From: an uncultured Clostridia bacterium
GTDB lineage: Bacteria; Bacillota; Clostridia; Oscillospirales; Ruminococcaceae
Reading direction: 5' to 3'
NCBI GenBank assembly: GCA_947175045.1
Contig: CAMWLH010000014.1
Location: 1 to 15,295 of the forward strand
DNA: 15,295 nt
The translations under genes and the position numbers were made by a program. Under the pieces are notes generated by a model that was given only the letters and a program-made list of their open reading frames with translations, did not search any database and was not told the DNA's origin. This document shows positions 1-5,733 of the stretch, piece by piece. The number at the start of each line of letters is the position of its first letter. Positions within the stretch are counted from its first letter, which is position 1.

Positions 1-55
1 TTGCGAAAAATTCCTGCGTCATTATTACGTCGCTATAACTTTTTATACAGACTGG

Positions 56-79
56 GGGCTGCAAATTCACTTGCAGCCC
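56..79. terminator. Possible terminator hairpin after the Nudix gene
   Basis: GGGCTGCAA (56-64) and TTGCAGCCC (71-79) form a perfect 9-bp stem with a 6-nt loop, 8 nt beyond the stop codon of the minus-strand Nudix gene. The minus-strand transcript has no clean U-run after the stem (it continues CCAGUCUGUAUAAAAAG). The plus-strand side is more U-rich (TCGACATTTTATTT). It probably ends the five-gene minus operon, but it is not a textbook intrinsic terminator. Confidence 0.45.
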
Positions 80-87
80 TCGACATT

Positions 88-579
88 TTATTTCTTACTC
101 CCCGCTGCCAGCCTGAACAGCTCTATGCAGACCTTGCCGCCGATCAGGCGCTCCTCGGCGCTTTCTTTGTCAAACCATTCCGCGCTGTCCACCTCGCGTG
201 AGAGTGAAAAATCCCCGTGCTCGACCGTTACCTCAAAGCCTGCCATAAGATTATCGTCGCGCTCGAAATAGTAGCTCTCTAAATATTTCACGGACTTCAC
301 CTTCAGCCCGATTTCTTCCTCGACCTCCCGCGCGGCGGCAGACTCGAGAGTTTCCCCGCGCTGAACGTACCCCGCCACAAAGACGTACCGCTCTGAAACA
401 TACCCTTGCTTAATCAGCGCGAATTGCCCCGCGCCGTCCGTCACCAAGCATATTACGCAAGGGTAAGAGAAGCTGAAAAAGGGGCGCGAGCAGCTTCCGC
501 AGAACGGCACGCTGCCCTCGTCGCCTATCTCCTTTAAAATCAGTTTTTCCCCGCATTGGGGGCAGTGCTTGAATATCAT
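88..579 (-). CDS. Nudix hydrolase with N-terminal zinc ribbon (NudC-like)
   Basis: This is a 163-residue protein. The N-terminus carries a zinc ribbon (C6-x2-C9 and C27-x2-C30), followed by a Nudix fold with a complete Nudix box: G70, E76, then REVEEEIGL at 84-92, matching GX5EX7REUXEEXGU. This layout (ribbon followed by Nudix domain, with an aromatic stretch ending ESYYFERDDNLMAGF where NudC has its SQPWPFP region) resembles NADH pyrophosphatase NudC without the usual N-terminal extension. Family members cleave the pyrophosphate of NAD(H), ADP-sugars or deNADylate RNA. The substrate here is unknown, because the NudC signature itself is not conserved. AAGGAG sits 8 nt upstream of the ATG. It is the last gene of the minus operon, 44 nt after the HD gene. 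The Nudix call is firm; the NAD substrate is inference. Confidence 0.93.
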   Translation of the reverse strand: MIFKHCPQCGEKLILKEIGDEGSVPFCGSCSRPFFSFSYPCVICLVTDGAGQFALIKQGYVSERYVFVAGYVQRGETLESAAAREVEEEIGLKVKSVKYLESYYFERDDNLMAGFEVTVEHGDFSLSREVDSAEWFDKESAEERLIGGKVCIELFRLAAGSKK

Positions 580-623
580 TTTGTATCTCCTTTATGTCAT
601 AGTTATTCCGCGTTATTGAATTT

Positions 624-1319
624 TTATACAGATCGCTGCTTACGGTCAATGTGCTCGGAAAGCTCCGCTTTGCCCTTTTCATAGCTCTCCCTCACCTCGC
701 TCAGAAGAGCCTTGTAAAACTCCTCCGCGTGGCTTCGTCTGCGTTGCGCAAGCTCTCTGCCTTTTTGAGTGTAAAATTTATCGCAGAGCTTCTCCAGCTT
801 GAATTTGTACTCCTTGAAAAATGACGGCTCGGTATCGTTTTCGCCGTCGGAGACCGAGCCGTCTGGCAGCAGGCTGTAGATCGGCTCTCCAACCGTCCCG
901 CGGTAAACGAGAGTGCGCGCTATCCCGAGCGCTCCCGCCACGTCCAGCTTGTCGGCGTCAAACAGAATTTTTGCCTCAATGCTTTGCGGCGGTTCGCTTT
1001 TTCTGTACCTGTGGGAGCGGATACAGTGCCGCACCTTTTCCGCGAAATCCGCGTCAAAACCGTTTCCCGTAAGGAACGCATAAGCCATATCCCCGCCCGC
1101 CAGAGCGTGGCACACCGAGGGATCGCGAAGCTGTTCGCCCCGCCCTATATCGTGCAGCAGGCAAGCCGTTATCAGGATATCGTGATCGACATCGCCCTCT
1201 GTTTTCGCGATCTCCAGCGCGTTGTACAGAACGCGGTAAACGTGCTCTTTGTCGTGGGCGCTGTCCTCCATTCGGGATACCATATAATTTTCTATCAAAG
1301 AATAGGTTTTTCTGTCCAT
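624..1319 (-). CDS. HD-domain metal-dependent phosphohydrolase
   Basis: This is a 231-residue soluble protein. The HD signature is complete: H26, the pair H56-D57 in CLLHDIGRG, further histidines H98 and H103 in the HCIRSH stretch, and an acidic cluster D121/D123/D126 in LFDADKLD. The organisation matches the YedJ/YpgQ-like HD group, which hydrolyses nucleotide or other phosphate esters with divalent metal. The C-terminal third (about 150-231) is helical and charged. The start has AAGGA 6 nt upstream of the ATG. It begins 24 nt after the lipoprotein stop and is followed 44 nt later by the Nudix gene, so two nucleotide-type hydrolases are co-transcribed. That suggests a housecleaning role, but this is inference and the substrate cannot be read from the sequence. 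Confidence 0.9.
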   Translation of the reverse strand: MDRKTYSLIENYMVSRMEDSAHDKEHVYRVLYNALEIAKTEGDVDHDILITACLLHDIGRGEQLRDPSVCHALAGGDMAYAFLTGNGFDADFAEKVRHCIRSHRYRKSEPPQSIEAKILFDADKLDVAGALGIARTLVYRGTVGEPIYSLLPDGSVSDGENDTEPSFFKEYKFKLEKLCDKFYTQKGRELAQRRRSHAEEFYKALLSEVRESYEKGKAELSEHIDRKQRSV

Positions 1320-1343
1320 GATCTTCCTTTCCGTGCGCTGGGG

Positions 1344-2444
1344 CTATTCGATAGTGTAGCTGAAATCGGATATATCCGCGCACCTTAGCGCTTCAGACGG
1401 TATTTCAATAATGCTGTAACCGCCGCCTTGGCACTCCGTTTCCTCAAGAACCATACGCGGATGGTTGGTTTCCGTATCCACGGATACCGCTTTGACTTCA
1501 AGTCGATTTTGGCTCTTTATCCCAAACACCGTCGCGTCATGGAAAATCCGCAGATCGTCAAACGATTCGCTGTAACGCTCCCTATCCTCCTCGGAATATA
1601 TGACGAATTTTTCTTCGTCTAATTCCGCGCCCTCTTTCAGCCGCGCCGTATCACAGTAAATGTCGCCGATATCAATGCTTCGCGGATAAAACGTCCCCAG
1701 AAGATAAAAGTCGCCCGGGCTTTCGGTGTACGGATTGTCAAGGAAGCTCACGTCAAAATTTTCATCACACAAGACAAAAAAGTGGTTCTCACCGCCGTTT
1801 TCCTCAAACGGCGCGCACAGTATCCCGCCGTATCGTGAGACAGGCTGACCGTCCCTGAATAGCGTACAGCTTTTATCATCGCCGTAAATTTGGGGGCTTA
1901 TCATGTAAACAGCGCCGTCCTCGTCATATCTGAAAATATAAAGACCGCCGCACGTTGCTCCGCTTGAAAAACCGTCGGTGGGAAACCACGCATTACAAAC
2001 TGCATCGTCCCACAGCGGAACGGCGGAGCAAAGCTCCCTGTCGGTCATATCAAGCGCGCGTAACTCCTTTACGTCCTCCGCCGCTATATAGTTGGTGATA
2101 CCGCCGTCTATTCCACCTTGGTCAACGCGCATATCCGCCGTGAGCTTTACCGCTTCGCCGAGCCGGGGGGCGTACTCCTCGGGAAAAACAAAATGCTCAT
2201 AAAGCACGGTCCCGAATTTTCCGTCGTCCTTATCCCCGTAAGCCGCCAGATAAAGACTCTCGCCATAGCGCTCCCCATATCTGAGCAGGGTGACTTCACG
2301 GTCATAATACAGCAAGGTGGTCATACCGTCGCGAACGTTGGGCGGGTCTCGGTGAAGAACGATATAGTCGGGCTTGGACGTATCGGCGCGGCAGCCCGAT
2401 ATTAAAATAACTAACATGAGAGAAACCGAAAACAGCTTTTTCAT
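1344..2444 (-). CDS. Putative lipoprotein of unknown function
   Basis: The ATG at 2442-2444 is chosen because GGAGGT lies 7 nt upstream and the protein then starts MKKLFSVSLMLVILISGC. This is a short basic N-region, a hydrophobic stretch and a lipobox ISGC, typical of a lipoprotein signal peptide, with Cys18 as the modified residue. An in-frame start 18 codons further upstream would bury the signal peptide. The mature part (about 348 residues) is acidic, mostly predicted beta-rich, with several cysteines (for example in the AVPLWDDAVCNAW and GATCGGLY stretches). No known domain is recognised. It should be anchored to the outer face of the cytoplasmic membrane. It lies 75 nt after the EcfT gene and 24 nt before the HD gene, so it belongs to the same operon. 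Whether it serves the transporter component is not known. Confidence 0.8.
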   Translation of the reverse strand: MKKLFSVSLMLVILISGCRADTSKPDYIVLHRDPPNVRDGMTTLLYYDREVTLLRYGERYGESLYLAAYGDKDDGKFGTVLYEHFVFPEEYAPRLGEAVKLTADMRVDQGGIDGGITNYIAAEDVKELRALDMTDRELCSAVPLWDDAVCNAWFPTDGFSSGATCGGLYIFRYDEDGAVYMISPQIYGDDKSCTLFRDGQPVSRYGGILCAPFEENGGENHFFVLCDENFDVSFLDNPYTESPGDFYLLGTFYPRSIDIGDIYCDTARLKEGAELDEEKFVIYSEEDRERYSESFDDLRIFHDATVFGIKSQNRLEVKAVSVDTETNHPRMVLEETECQGGGYSIIEIPSEALRCADISDFSYTIE

Positions 2445-2519
2445 AACGCTTACCTCCATTTTATATATAATACCCGAAAAGGGAATAAAAGGCTGCAAGG
2501 CTATGAAATTTATGATCGC

Positions 2520-3365
2520 TTAATTACCGTCGGGCGTATTAACAGAGCCACGCTTTATCTCCTCGCGCATAATTAGCGCCGCGGGCAGCGCGCAGAGCGT
2601 TCCGAAATCCGCGTACAGCGCGATATCCTCAATGCGAAACCTCACCGCGGACAGGGCGGGATAAAAATAAAATTCGCCCGCGCCCGCCGCGGTCAGAGCA
2701 GCGCAGGATATTCCGCATACCGCAATTATGACAAGCAGGAAAATATCGCGGTTCGTAAGGCGGTAGCTTGAATAGAACCCGCGCCTGCCCGTGCCGTAGC
2801 CGCGCGACTTCATGGAATCCGCGGCGGACATGGCTTCCTCGGAGGAATAGCTGAGTGCGGCGGAAAAAGCTCCGAGATAGTCTCCGACGGAGCTTGCGCG
2901 GCGAGCCTTGGCGAACTCCGCCGTGCGGCTTATAAAAAGCGGCACAAAGCGTATTGCGCAGCTTAAGACCAGCCCCGCGGCGGGGAAGACGCTCCCGAAA
3001 ATCCAGATATATTTGTCGCTTGTCATAAAGCGCACCGCTGAGGCTCCCCAAAGAACGGCGGCAGCCAGCATTACCCCAAAAGCCGCCCCATACAGCAGAG
3101 CCTCCAGCGTAAAGGCGGTATCTCCCACGAAAAACAGCGGAGTAGCTCCCTTATGGGAAAAAAGCGGGTTGGTTACCGCGGCAAGCGCCGCCGTCAGAAT
3201 CAGCCACGCCGCTCCCCGCAGCCGCCCCGACAAAGCCGCCGTGAGCACCGCTCCAAAAAGCGACTCCACTAATATAACGGGATCGCGGCTGAATATCGTC
3301 ATGCCTATGACCGCAATAAAGTACAGAAAGCAGGGCAGAGGGTGCAGCTTTTCAAGAGTTCGCAT
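2520..3365 (-). CDS. EcfT/CbiQ-type ECF transporter membrane component
   Basis: This is a 281-residue, strongly hydrophobic protein with about five to six membrane segments and the opening LEKLHPLPCFLYF typical of EcfT. The coupling helices carry the family motifs: RFVPLF at 139-144 followed by an ARG-like AKARR (153-157), and the second motif SMKSRGYG at 184-191 with SRG in place of ARG. EcfT proteins join a substrate-binding S protein to two EcfA ATPases for vitamin or metal uptake. No EcfA or S gene is present in the window. The ATG at 3363-3365 is preferred because GGGGGA lies 4 nt upstream. A GTG at 3378-3380 overlapping the phosphatase stop (GTGA) is the alternative and would add five residues. 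The family is clear; the transported substrate is unknown. Confidence 0.88.
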   Translation of the reverse strand: MRTLEKLHPLPCFLYFIAVIGMTIFSRDPVILVESLFGAVLTAALSGRLRGAAWLILTAALAAVTNPLFSHKGATPLFFVGDTAFTLEALLYGAAFGVMLAAAVLWGASAVRFMTSDKYIWIFGSVFPAAGLVLSCAIRFVPLFISRTAEFAKARRASSVGDYLGAFSAALSYSSEEAMSAADSMKSRGYGTGRRGFYSSYRLTNRDIFLLVIIAVCGISCAALTAAGAGEFYFYPALSAVRFRIEDIALYADFGTLCALPAALIMREEIKRGSVNTPDGN

Positions 3366-3376
3366 ATTTCCCCCGA

Positions 3377-3862
3377 TCACTCGTCCGTCTCATCAAAACC
3401 GCCTCTTAAAATTGCCGCTATTATTCCCTCACAGCCCGCTTTTATGTCGGAGTAAGTCCGCTCGAAATCCCCCGTATACCACGGGTCGGCGACGTCCTTG
3501 TTCCGTTGGGGAGCGCCGATCTCGGCGTAGTCCAGCAGCTTGTATATCTTATGCTCGGGATCTCCCCATAGGCGCAGCATATTACGGAGATTTTCGGCGT
3601 CCATTCCCAGCAGCAGGTCGTATTCCTCATAGTCGCTCTTTTTTATCTGCCGCGCCCGCTTGTCGGAGCAGTCTATACCCAGCCGTTTCAGAACCTCTCG
3701 TGTTCCCCTGTGCACGGGGTTGCCGAGCTCCTCTGTCGACGTCGCCGCCGAGGCGGTCGTCACTTCGGTTATGCCTCTTTTTTGCAGTAGATCGCGCATT
3801 ATGTATTCCGCCATGGGACTGCGGCAGATGTTGCCATGGCAGACAAATAAAATTTTGAGCAT
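3377..3862 (-). CDS. Low-molecular-weight protein tyrosine phosphatase
   Basis: This is a 161-residue cytoplasmic enzyme of normal length for the family. The P-loop CX5R is intact: C8-HGNIC-R14-S, giving the nucleophile Cys8, a second Cys13 and Arg14. The general acid is D126 in ADPWYTGDF, with the usual DP pair. Family members dephosphorylate phosphotyrosine or phosphoarginine on proteins; the target here is not known. The ATG has AGGAAA upstream and follows a promoter at 3915-3943, so this is the first gene of the five-gene minus operon. Its stop lies just ahead of the EcfT start (GTGA overlap or 11-nt gap, depending on the EcfT start), so the two are translationally linked. Confidence 0.95.
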   Translation of the reverse strand: MLKILFVCHGNICRSPMAEYIMRDLLQKRGITEVTTASAATSTEELGNPVHRGTREVLKRLGIDCSDKRARQIKKSDYEEYDLLLGMDAENLRNMLRLWGDPEHKIYKLLDYAEIGAPQRNKDVADPWYTGDFERTYSDIKAGCEGIIAAILRGGFDETDE

Positions 3863-3914
3863 TGTGGTTTTCCTTTCCGAACATTATCATGCGGCAAGAC
3901 CGTCCGCTTGAATG

Positions 3915-3943
3915 ATTATACCATATTGTTGAATTTTTTTCAA
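3915..3943 (-). promoter_or_regulatory. Sigma-A type promoter of the phosphatase operon
   Basis: On the minus strand the -35 is TTGAAA (3943-3938), the spacer is 17 nt and the -10 is TATAAT (3920-3915), with an extended TGG directly before the -10. Transcription would begin near 3908, leaving a leader of about 45 nt before the ATG at 3862. Confidence 0.8.
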
Positions 3944-4137
3944 GTGCTGACAAGGGATTACTAAGACATATCGGTTTTCTGTTAAGGATAAATCAAAAAA
4001 CGGTAATGACGCGGCTGACGACCGCAATTTTATGCCGAACGACCGTGCGAATATACGGTGGTCTCTTTGAAACGGCGGCTTTGACAGACTAAAAGATTGA
4101 GGTATGAAATGATATAGAAAGCATACAATTGTTGATA
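3944..4137. other. Divergent intergenic stretch without a gene
   Basis: This is the space between the two divergent promoters. No open frame with a ribosome site was found. A weak plus-strand TTGACA (4081-4086) followed after 16 nt by TATGAA could be a secondary start for the lipid kinase gene. A short inverted repeat ACCGT/ACGGT lies around 4042-4060. Nothing else is recognised. Confidence 0.4.
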
Positions 4138-4166
4138 TTGACAATACTGATAATATATGATATAAT
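4138..4166 (+). promoter_or_regulatory. Consensus promoter of the lipid kinase gene
   Basis: TTGACA (4138-4143), a 17-nt spacer and TATAAT (4161-4166) match the sigma-A consensus perfectly, and TGA before the -10 makes it an extended -10 site. Expected start is near 4173, with an untranslated leader of about 80 nt that contains a short version of the dispersed leader repeat. Confidence 0.88.
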
Positions 4167-4196
4167 AAACGCAATAACCGAGAAGTAAAAGCAGCA

Positions 4197-4247
4197 CCCG
4201 CAAAGATCAGCGCGAAGCCCGCGCGGAAAATTTTTCAAAATAAGGAG
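4197..4247 (+). repeat. Dispersed leader repeat, copy A (minimal version)
   Basis: This leader matches the left flank (aagcccgcgc) and the right end (gcggaaaattt...caaa...taaggag) of the longer copy at 8161-8314, but lacks the hairpin-rich middle. It ends at the AAGGAG Shine-Dalgarno of the lipid kinase gene. The match was made by eye across the copies. Confidence 0.55.
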
Positions 4248-4253
4248 TATAAG

Positions 4254-5180
4254 ATGTCAAGGGAAAAATTACTGCTTGTTTATAATCCGTTTTCGGGGAA
4301 GGGCGGTATATTGCGCTTTCTGCCGGATATTATTTCGATATTTACCGCGGAGGGGTATGACGTCACGGCGCACCCTACGGCACGGTCGGGGGATGGGTGC
4401 GAATTTATAGCGGAATACGCGGAGGAGTATGATATGGTTTGCTCCTGCGGCGGGGACGGTATGCTTCACGAGCTGTTCAACGGCATGAGAGGGCAGCCTT
4501 CGGACAAGCGCTGTGGCTATATTCCCGCGGGAACGATGAACGATTTCGCAAGCTCGCTGAAAATACCGCGCGTTATGACGGAGGCGGCGGATATGATAGC
4601 CCGCGGGAATTTCCGCAGGATAGACGCTGGGGTGTTCAATGCTTCGCGGTTCGCGTATGTGGCGGCGTTCGGCGCGTTCACCGAGGTGAGCTACTCCACG
4701 GACAGACAGCTCAAGAGCTTTTTCGGCTCCTTTGCTTATTTTCTCGAGGGAATGAAGCTGTTTGATCTCAATTATTTCTCGGAGAAATCCGAGCATCTTG
4801 TCATAACCGCCGACGGTGTGAGCATAGAGGGGGAGTTTATTTTCGGTATGGCGGGGAACACCCTTTCCGTGGCGGGTCTTACCAAGATAATCCCCTCAAA
4901 CGCCGCGATGGACGACGGGCTGCTGGACTGCCTGTTTATTAGGCGTCCGAAAAATCTTGCCGAGCTGGACGGGATACGCAGTGCGGTTCTCGACGAAAAC
5001 CGCGCGTGTGATAATGTGATAAGGCTGCGCACGGATAAGCTGTGCGTGGAAAGCTCCGAGGCTATGGAGTGGGACTTGGACGGGGAGTACGGAGGCTGCA
5101 TAACCAAAGCGGAAATTTCCGTGCAGAAGCAGGCTATGCTGCTGGCGGTTCCCGAGGAATTTGGCGGAATGGCGGACTGA
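4254..5180 (+). CDS. Diacylglycerol kinase-family lipid kinase (YegS/DgkB type)
   Basis: This is a 308-residue protein of the DAGK catalytic family. The N-terminal nucleotide-binding fold shows NPFSGKG (11-17), the phosphate loop CGGDGMLHELFNG (65-77) and PAGTMNDFA (91-99), followed by the beta-rich C-terminal domain with IEGEFIFGMAGNT and DDGLLDCLFIRR. Such enzymes phosphorylate diacylglycerol or related lipids at the inner membrane face and recycle diacylglycerol from lipoteichoic acid synthesis. The usual threonine of GGDGT is methionine (M70) here. AAGGAG lies 6 nt upstream of the ATG. The gene is a single transcription unit with its own consensus promoter. No clear terminator was found in the 80 nt after its stop. 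The exact lipid substrate is not determined. Confidence 0.92.
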   Translation: MSREKLLLVYNPFSGKGGILRFLPDIISIFTAEGYDVTAHPTARSGDGCEFIAEYAEEYDMVCSCGGDGMLHELFNGMRGQPSDKRCGYIPAGTMNDFASSLKIPRVMTEAADMIARGNFRRIDAGVFNASRFAYVAAFGAFTEVSYSTDRQLKSFFGSFAYFLEGMKLFDLNYFSEKSEHLVITADGVSIEGEFIFGMAGNTLSVAGLTKIIPSNAAMDDGLLDCLFIRRPKNLAELDGIRSAVLDENRACDNVIRLRTDKLCVESSEAMEWDLDGEYGGCITKAEISVQKQAMLLAVPEEFGGMAD

Positions 5181-5264
5181 CATAAGGGCTGATCCGAAAT
5201 GCGGTTGGTTTAATGCCGATGTTTTTTATTTGCCGTTGCACGTCGAAAAAATAAATTTTTCCAC

Positions 5265-5293
5265 TTGACAAGTGCGGGAAAAGATGTTATAAT
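5265..5293 (+). promoter_or_regulatory. Consensus promoter of the leu T-box transcript
   Basis: TTGACA (5265-5270), a 17-nt spacer and TATAAT (5288-5293) match the consensus perfectly, with TGT before the -10 giving an extended site. Expected start is near 5300, just ahead of T-box stem I. The 84 nt between the lipid kinase stop and this promoter hold nothing recognisable. Confidence 0.9.
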
Positions 5294-5299
5294 ATGTTC

Positions 5300-5569
5300 A
5301 GAATATTTTAAATGCGCTGATAGGAAACAAAGCCGAAGCGGGGTTTTCAGAGAGCCGTTGGTTGGTGAAAAACGGTAATGCCGCACGGAAATAGCTCCTC
5401 CTTGAGCAGAACGGCAGAACGCTTTGCAGCAATTAAGCCGTTACGGGTTCCCCCGTTATCGGGAGGCACATTGTATGATGTGAACGAGCGGGCATTTTTA
5501 TGCCAACGAGAGTGGTACCGTGGAGTTTTAGGACTTCATCTCTTTTATTTAGGAGATGGGGTCTTTTTT
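5300..5569 (+). promoter_or_regulatory. T-box leader, leucine specific
   Basis: This is a tRNA-sensing riboswitch in front of leuA. Stem I carries the AG-bulge (AGAGAGCC, 5349-5356) and the distal GGTG loop element. Aligning the 3' side of stem I with the classic glyQS leader on the conserved GAGC (5404-5407) places the specifier at 5395-5397, CTC, a leucine codon. The T-box core AGAGTGGTACCGTGG (5509-5523) has the bulge TGGT (5513-5516), which would pair with an ACCA tRNA end, as expected for tRNA-Leu with discriminator A. Uncharged tRNA-Leu should stabilise the antiterminator and allow leuA expression. The terminator is at 5532-5569. Specifier, acceptor match and downstream gene agree with one another. 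Confidence 0.95.
5532..5569 (+). terminator. Intrinsic terminator of the T-box leader
   Basis: GACTTCATCTC (5532-5542) pairs over 11 positions, including G-U pairs, with GAGATGGGGTC (5553-5563), followed by six Ts (5564-5569). It competes with the T-box antiterminator just upstream. Confidence 0.93.
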
Positions 5570-5628
5570 GATTTGAGAGCGGGATTTTTGTGGTATAACG
5601 TCCACTCAGTAGGGACACAAAAGTTCAA

Positions 5629-5726
5629 ACAGCGAACCACCCACGCCGCAAAGGGACGCTCGCAAAGCGAAGCGTAGTGGAGCTTTTGCAGCGTTGCGGA
5701 AAAATTCAAATTTAAATAAAAGAGGG
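5629..5726 (+). repeat. Dispersed leader repeat, copy B
   Basis: This copy lies between the T-box terminator and the leuA Shine-Dalgarno. It shares with the copy at 8161 the segments acagcga, cccacgc, gcgaagcg, agtggagctttt and tgcggaaaa-ttcaaat-taaataa. Relative to the copy starting at 15240 it lacks about 10 nt (the atgaatttcc segment). Internal pairing is strong: ACGCT-CGC / GCG-A-AGCGT inside GCAAA / TTTGC, flanked by CCGCAA and TTGCGG. It ends at the AGAGGG Shine-Dalgarno of leuA. Confidence 0.65.
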
Positions 5727-5733
5727 AAAGATC

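Noticed and set aside
624..1319. HD and Nudix genes as a nucleotide-signalling defence module
   Set aside because: No cyclase, effector or toxin gene is near; the context is an ordinary operon.
2908..3858. Long plus-strand open frame opposite EcfT and the phosphatase
   Set aside because: The minus-strand frames carry clear family motifs; this one is Ser/Arg/Pro-rich with no domain.
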